DNA from: Clostridia bacterium
Lineage (GTDB): Bacteria > Bacillota > Clostridia > Christensenellales > Pumilibacteraceae
Assembly: GCA_017452405.1 (NCBI GenBank)
Contig: JAFTMM010000108.1
Location: 1 to 7,350, forward strand
Direction of reading: 5' to 3'
Length of the DNA: 7,350 nt
The translations under genes were made by a program, and so were the position numbers. Each line of letters opens with the position of its first letter. Position 1 is the first letter of the stretch. Positions 4,688 to 7,350 of this stretch are shown piece after piece. The notes under the pieces are model-generated. The model had not been told where the DNA came from. It saw nothing but the letters and a program-made list of their open reading frames with translations, and made no database searches.

Positions 4688-6034
4688 ATGGTAGAAACAT
4701 CACCCGACGTGAAAAGACTCGCAAAATTATGCATAGACAGCTCAACCATAGACCCTCAGCTGTATTCCGATTATCACGTATATAGAGGACTCCGCGCGCC
4801 CGACGGTAGCGGTGTTCGTACGGGATTGACCGAAGTAGCAGACGTTAAGGTAAACGAAATCGTTGACGGACAGTATCGTGCTTGTCCGGGCGTTTTGTCG
4901 TATCGTGGTTATAACGTAAAAGACATCGTTGCGGACGTGCTTAGCAGTAAACGTTTCGGCTTTGAAGAAGTAATATATCTTCTTCTTTTTGGCGATATGC
5001 CGGGCGATGAAGAAACGGAGAATTTCAAGGAACTTATCGGTAGTTACCGCCAGCTTCCCACGTCCTTCTTCCGTGATATAATCATGAAATCATCGAGCAT
5101 GGATATTATGAACTCCATGGCGCGTAGCGTGCTTACGCTTTACTCGTACGATCCCGAAGCAGAGGATATGTCGTTTGAAAACGTGCTTCAGCAATGCCTG
5201 TGGCTAATAGCAACCTTCCCTCAGCTTGCGGTGTATTCCTACCAGGCGTATAAGTACTATAAGTCGGATAGTAACAGTTTCTTCATTCACGACCCCATTC
5301 CCACGCTTTCGACTGCGGAGAATATACTGCATATGCTCCGTATCGATAGTAACTATACCGACCTTGAAGCAAGGGTTCTCGACCTTGCGCTCATTCTTCA
5401 CGCAGAGCACGGCGGTGGTAATAACTCTACGTTCACGACTAGACTCGTATCTTCTACGGGTACGGATACCTATTCCGCAATAGCCGCTGCACTCGGTTCG
5501 CTCAAAGGACCTAAGCACGGCGGAGCAAACATCAAAGTTTGCCGTATGTTTGAAAATATAAAAGACAACGTTAAGGATTGGGCGGACGAGAACGAAATTC
5601 GCGCATATCTTACCAAAATTCTTGACAAAAAAGCTTTCGACAATTCCGGTCTTATTTACGGTCTTGGTCATGCAATTTATCAGGTGTCCGATCCCAGAGC
5701 TGAGGTTTTCAAAAGCTCGGTGGAAAGGCTTTCCAAAGAAAAGGGCATGGAAGCGGAGTTCAACCTCTACGAGAGCGTGGAGAAAATCGGCGCAGAGCTT
5801 CTGACCGAACGCAGAAAGACGGATAAGGGCGTTTGCGCAAACGTGGACTTCTACAGCGGTTTTTGTTACCAGATGCTCGGATTGCCCAGCGAACTTTTCA
5901 CCCCCATGTTCGCCGTAGCGAGAATTGCAGGCTGGAGCGCGCATCGATTGGAAGAACTACTCTCATCAGGCGGAAAGATTATGCGTCCCGCATATCTCTA
6001 CGTCGGTCAGTATAGAGATTATAAAAAGAAATAA
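4688..6034 (+). CDS. gltA: Citrate synthase (citrate/2-methylcitrate synthase family)
   Basis: Condenses acetyl-CoA and oxaloacetate to citrate in the cytoplasm. In anaerobes this commonly feeds a partial TCA branch to 2-oxoglutarate and glutamate. 448 residues from ATG 4688, chosen because AAGGAGG (4676-4682) is five bases upstream. The in-frame ATG at 4601 lies inside the promoter and would add 29 residues without a good ribosome site. Catalytic features are complete: H241 in HAEHGGGNNST, H277 in GPKHGGAN, H328 in GLGHAIYQVSDPR, and D387 in NVDFYSGF. ARIAGWSAHRLEE (411-423) is the usual C-terminal substrate-binding stretch. The longer N-terminal region, with VNEIVDGQYRACPGVLSYRGYNV, resembles the long citrate synthases seen in Clostridia. 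2-methylcitrate synthase activity cannot be excluded from sequence alone. It appears to be a single-gene unit with its own promoter and terminator. Confidence 0.97.
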   Translation: MVETSPDVKRLAKLCIDSSTIDPQLYSDYHVYRGLRAPDGSGVRTGLTEVADVKVNEIVDGQYRACPGVLSYRGYNVKDIVADVLSSKRFGFEEVIYLLLFGDMPGDEETENFKELIGSYRQLPTSFFRDIIMKSSSMDIMNSMARSVLTLYSYDPEAEDMSFENVLQQCLWLIATFPQLAVYSYQAYKYYKSDSNSFFIHDPIPTLSTAENILHMLRIDSNYTDLEARVLDLALILHAEHGGGNNSTFTTRLVSSTGTDTYSAIAAALGSLKGPKHGGANIKVCRMFENIKDNVKDWADENEIRAYLTKILDKKAFDNSGLIYGLGHAIYQVSDPRAEVFKSSVERLSKEKGMEAEFNLYESVEKIGAELLTERRKTDKGVCANVDFYSGFCYQMLGLPSELFTPMFAVARIAGWSAHRLEELLSSGGKIMRPAYLYVGQYRDYKKK

Positions 6035-6047
6035 TATCTGTTATATT

Positions 6048-6085
6048 AAGAAAAGCCTTACTTTTACTAGTAAGGTTTTTCTTTT
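6048..6085 (+). terminator. Terminator after citrate synthase
   Basis: AAGAAAAGCCTTAC (6048-6061) pairs with GTAAGGTTTTTCTT (6070-6083), with one G-T pair and an eight-base loop TTTTACTA. The stem ends in a T-rich tract just 14 bases after the stop codon. The A-rich left arm means it may also work on the opposite strand. Confidence 0.9.
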
Positions 6086-6169
6086 GTCATATCGTACTTT
6101 TAATAAACATTTCACATATTAAGTTTTTCTCGCATAAGAAAGTATTAATGACTTATAGGGAGGACTTAA

Positions 6170-7350
6170 ATGAATCCGTTTAAAGAAAGAGGTAGGGCGA
6201 TTACCGAAAGTTTTCAGAATTGGAAACAGCTATACCCAAAGGCGTACAACAAATGCGAGATAGATCCGTATACCAAAACACGAATTATACTTATGAACGG
6301 CACTGAGTTTGAAGCAAATTGGTTTTCTCACAACTTCGCTAGGCACGTTTGCGACAACGATTTGCGCCGTGAGCTCGCTCTGACGCGCGCAATAGAAAAG
6401 CAACAGCAGATCAAAATATCCTTGCTCAAGCCTTGTGATGAAAGTCCGCTTGAACACACGATTGCCTACGAACAATTGGCGGTAGACCTCACAGCCGAGC
6501 TTGCCAAAAGGGAATGCGACTGTTACGTCAAGAAAGCGCTGGACTTTGCGCTTTTGGAGGACTTTGACCACTTGTACCGTTACGCTAACCTTTTGGAAAT
6601 GGACCAGGGTGTTTACGCCGAAAAATTGGTGGGCGGTTACACGGAAATCATGCCGGGCAGACCGACCATAGCTCATCACCGTTTCCCGATGGATAACGTT
6701 AAGCGCAAAATAAACGCAAAAACCGCCGACAAGCAAACGGTTCTTTCTACCATGATAATCACGGCTGCCGAACAGCAGACTATGAATTATTATATGAACG
6801 TCACCAACCTTGCAAGCAACGACCTTGCGCGCAAGCTGTATAAAGAGATAGCGCAGGTTGAGGAAGAGCACGTAACGCAATACGAGTCGTTAATGGACTC
6901 CTCGGCAACGTGGCTGGAAATGCTTCTCTGGCATGAGTACGTTGAATGTTACCTCTATTGGTCGTGCTATCTTACCGAAACGGACCCGTGCGTCAAAGAA
7001 TTGTGGCTGGAAAATCTCGAAATGGAAATCGAGCATCTCCATAAGGCGGCGGAATTGCTTGAAAAGTACGAAAATAAGTGCTGGGAGCAGGTTATTCCCG
7101 ACGGCAAATTTCCCGAACCGATCTCCCTCCACGAGAATATAGGCTACGTTCGTGAAATCTTATGCTCCACCGTTCAGTTTACCGGCGTTTGCGAGGATTA
7201 TGAAAAACTGAGTAAACTGCCGAGCGACGCGAATTTCTTCAAGTACCAATCGGTAATTAACCCCAAAGACGATATAGTTCCTTCGCATATAGTAATAGAA
7301 AAGCGGATTTGCCGTAGCGGAAAGGATTATCGTTATGAAGTCGAGTTGAA
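6170..7350 (+). CDS. Ferritin-like protein with three diiron-type helical hairpins (3' end outside window)
   Basis: Open frame from ATG 6170 to the right edge, 393 codons plus two bases, starting MNPFKERGRAITESF. GGGAGG at 6158-6163, six bases upstream, sets the start. No signal peptide or membrane span is seen. Three helical hairpins share one spacing, Glu-x29-[D/E]-x2-His: E101/D131/H134, E201/E231/H234 and E256/E286/H289. Pairs two and three together would make the full Glu, ExxH, Glu, ExxH set of a ferritin-like/rubrerythrin-type diiron site. The first hairpin has Asp in place of the first Glu of ExxH and may be extra or degenerate. Rubrerythrin-like CxxC ribbons are not seen in the visible part. 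The domain class suggests redox, peroxide or iron chemistry, but the substrate is unknown. The missing C-terminus could hold another domain. The gene follows the citrate synthase terminator, so it probably has its own promoter, which I cannot place with confidence in 6086-6157. Confidence 0.85.
   Translation, partial: MNPFKERGRAITESFQNWKQLYPKAYNKCEIDPYTKTRIILMNGTEFEANWFSHNFARHVCDNDLRRELALTRAIEKQQQIKISLLKPCDESPLEHTIAYEQLAVDLTAELAKRECDCYVKKALDFALLEDFDHLYRYANLLEMDQGVYAEKLVGGYTEIMPGRPTIAHHRFPMDNVKRKINAKTADKQTVLSTMIITAAEQQTMNYYMNVTNLASNDLARKLYKEIAQVEEEHVTQYESLMDSSATWLEMLLWHEYVECYLYWSCYLTETDPCVKELWLENLEMEIEHLHKAAELLEKYENKCWEQVIPDGKFPEPISLHENIGYVREILCSTVQFTGVCEDYEKLSKLPSDANFFKYQSVINPKDDIVPSHIVIEKRICRSGKDYRYEVEL

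Noticed and set aside
5204..5944. 246-aa minus-strand ORF inside citrate synthase
   Set aside because: It is a shadow of the citrate synthase gene with no ribosome site and Cys/Arg-rich antisense composition.
6086..6157. Promoter for the ferritin-like gene
   Set aside because: The stretch is AT-rich with partial hexamers such as TTGTCA and TATTAA, but none pair at a proper distance.
6230..6880. 216-aa minus-strand ORF
   Set aside because: It lies antisense to the ferritin-like gene, which has a strong ribosome site and conserved motif spacing.

Overview
The window reads as Clostridia-type Firmicutes DNA, probably an uncultured anaerobic gut or sediment lineage. The grounds are strong AGGAGG-type ribosome binding sites, a SpoIIQ-like M23 protein, a long anaerobe-type citrate synthase, a ferritin-like protein, and abundant palindromic intergenic repeats. 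No rRNA, tRNA, phage, transposase or CRISPR gene was seen.

Layout. Positions 1-549 hold the 3' end of a TrmA/RlmD-family uracil-C5 methyltransferase gene. Its 5' part in this window is a nested repetitive element (about 1-249) that stays in frame with the conserved catalytic C-terminus. csaA (552-878) follows after 2 bases, then a 52-aa small ORF (931-1089) and a bacterial-PH-domain membrane protein (1127-1636). These four form a plausible operon closed by a strong terminator (1724-1753). A second transcription unit has its own promoter (1807-1836) and encodes a 530-aa protein (1880-3472). This protein joins a DEDDh-exonuclease-like N-terminus to three evenly built H-x3-C-x25-C-x2-C putative zinc modules. 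The gap from 3473 to 3780 holds a cruciform-type repeat and a candidate bidirectional terminator. It separates this gene from a convergent minus-strand SpoIIQ-like LytM/M23 protein (4506-3781). Divergent from that gene, a promoter and a 5'-UTR hairpin precede citrate synthase (4688-6034), which ends in a terminator (6048-6085). The last gene (6170 to the right edge) is incomplete and encodes a protein with three ferritin-like helical hairpins.

How the genes relate. The first operon mixes RNA modification, a tRNA-binding-fold protein and a membrane protein. The other genes look like single-gene units with unrelated jobs: an unknown nuclease-like protein, cell envelope or sporulation, central metabolism, and possible iron or oxygen chemistry. 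I see no clear multi-gene defence or biosynthetic system. The most unusual items are the repeat carried in frame inside a housekeeping methyltransferase, the exonuclease-like/triple-zinc-module protein, and the three-hairpin ferritin-like protein.
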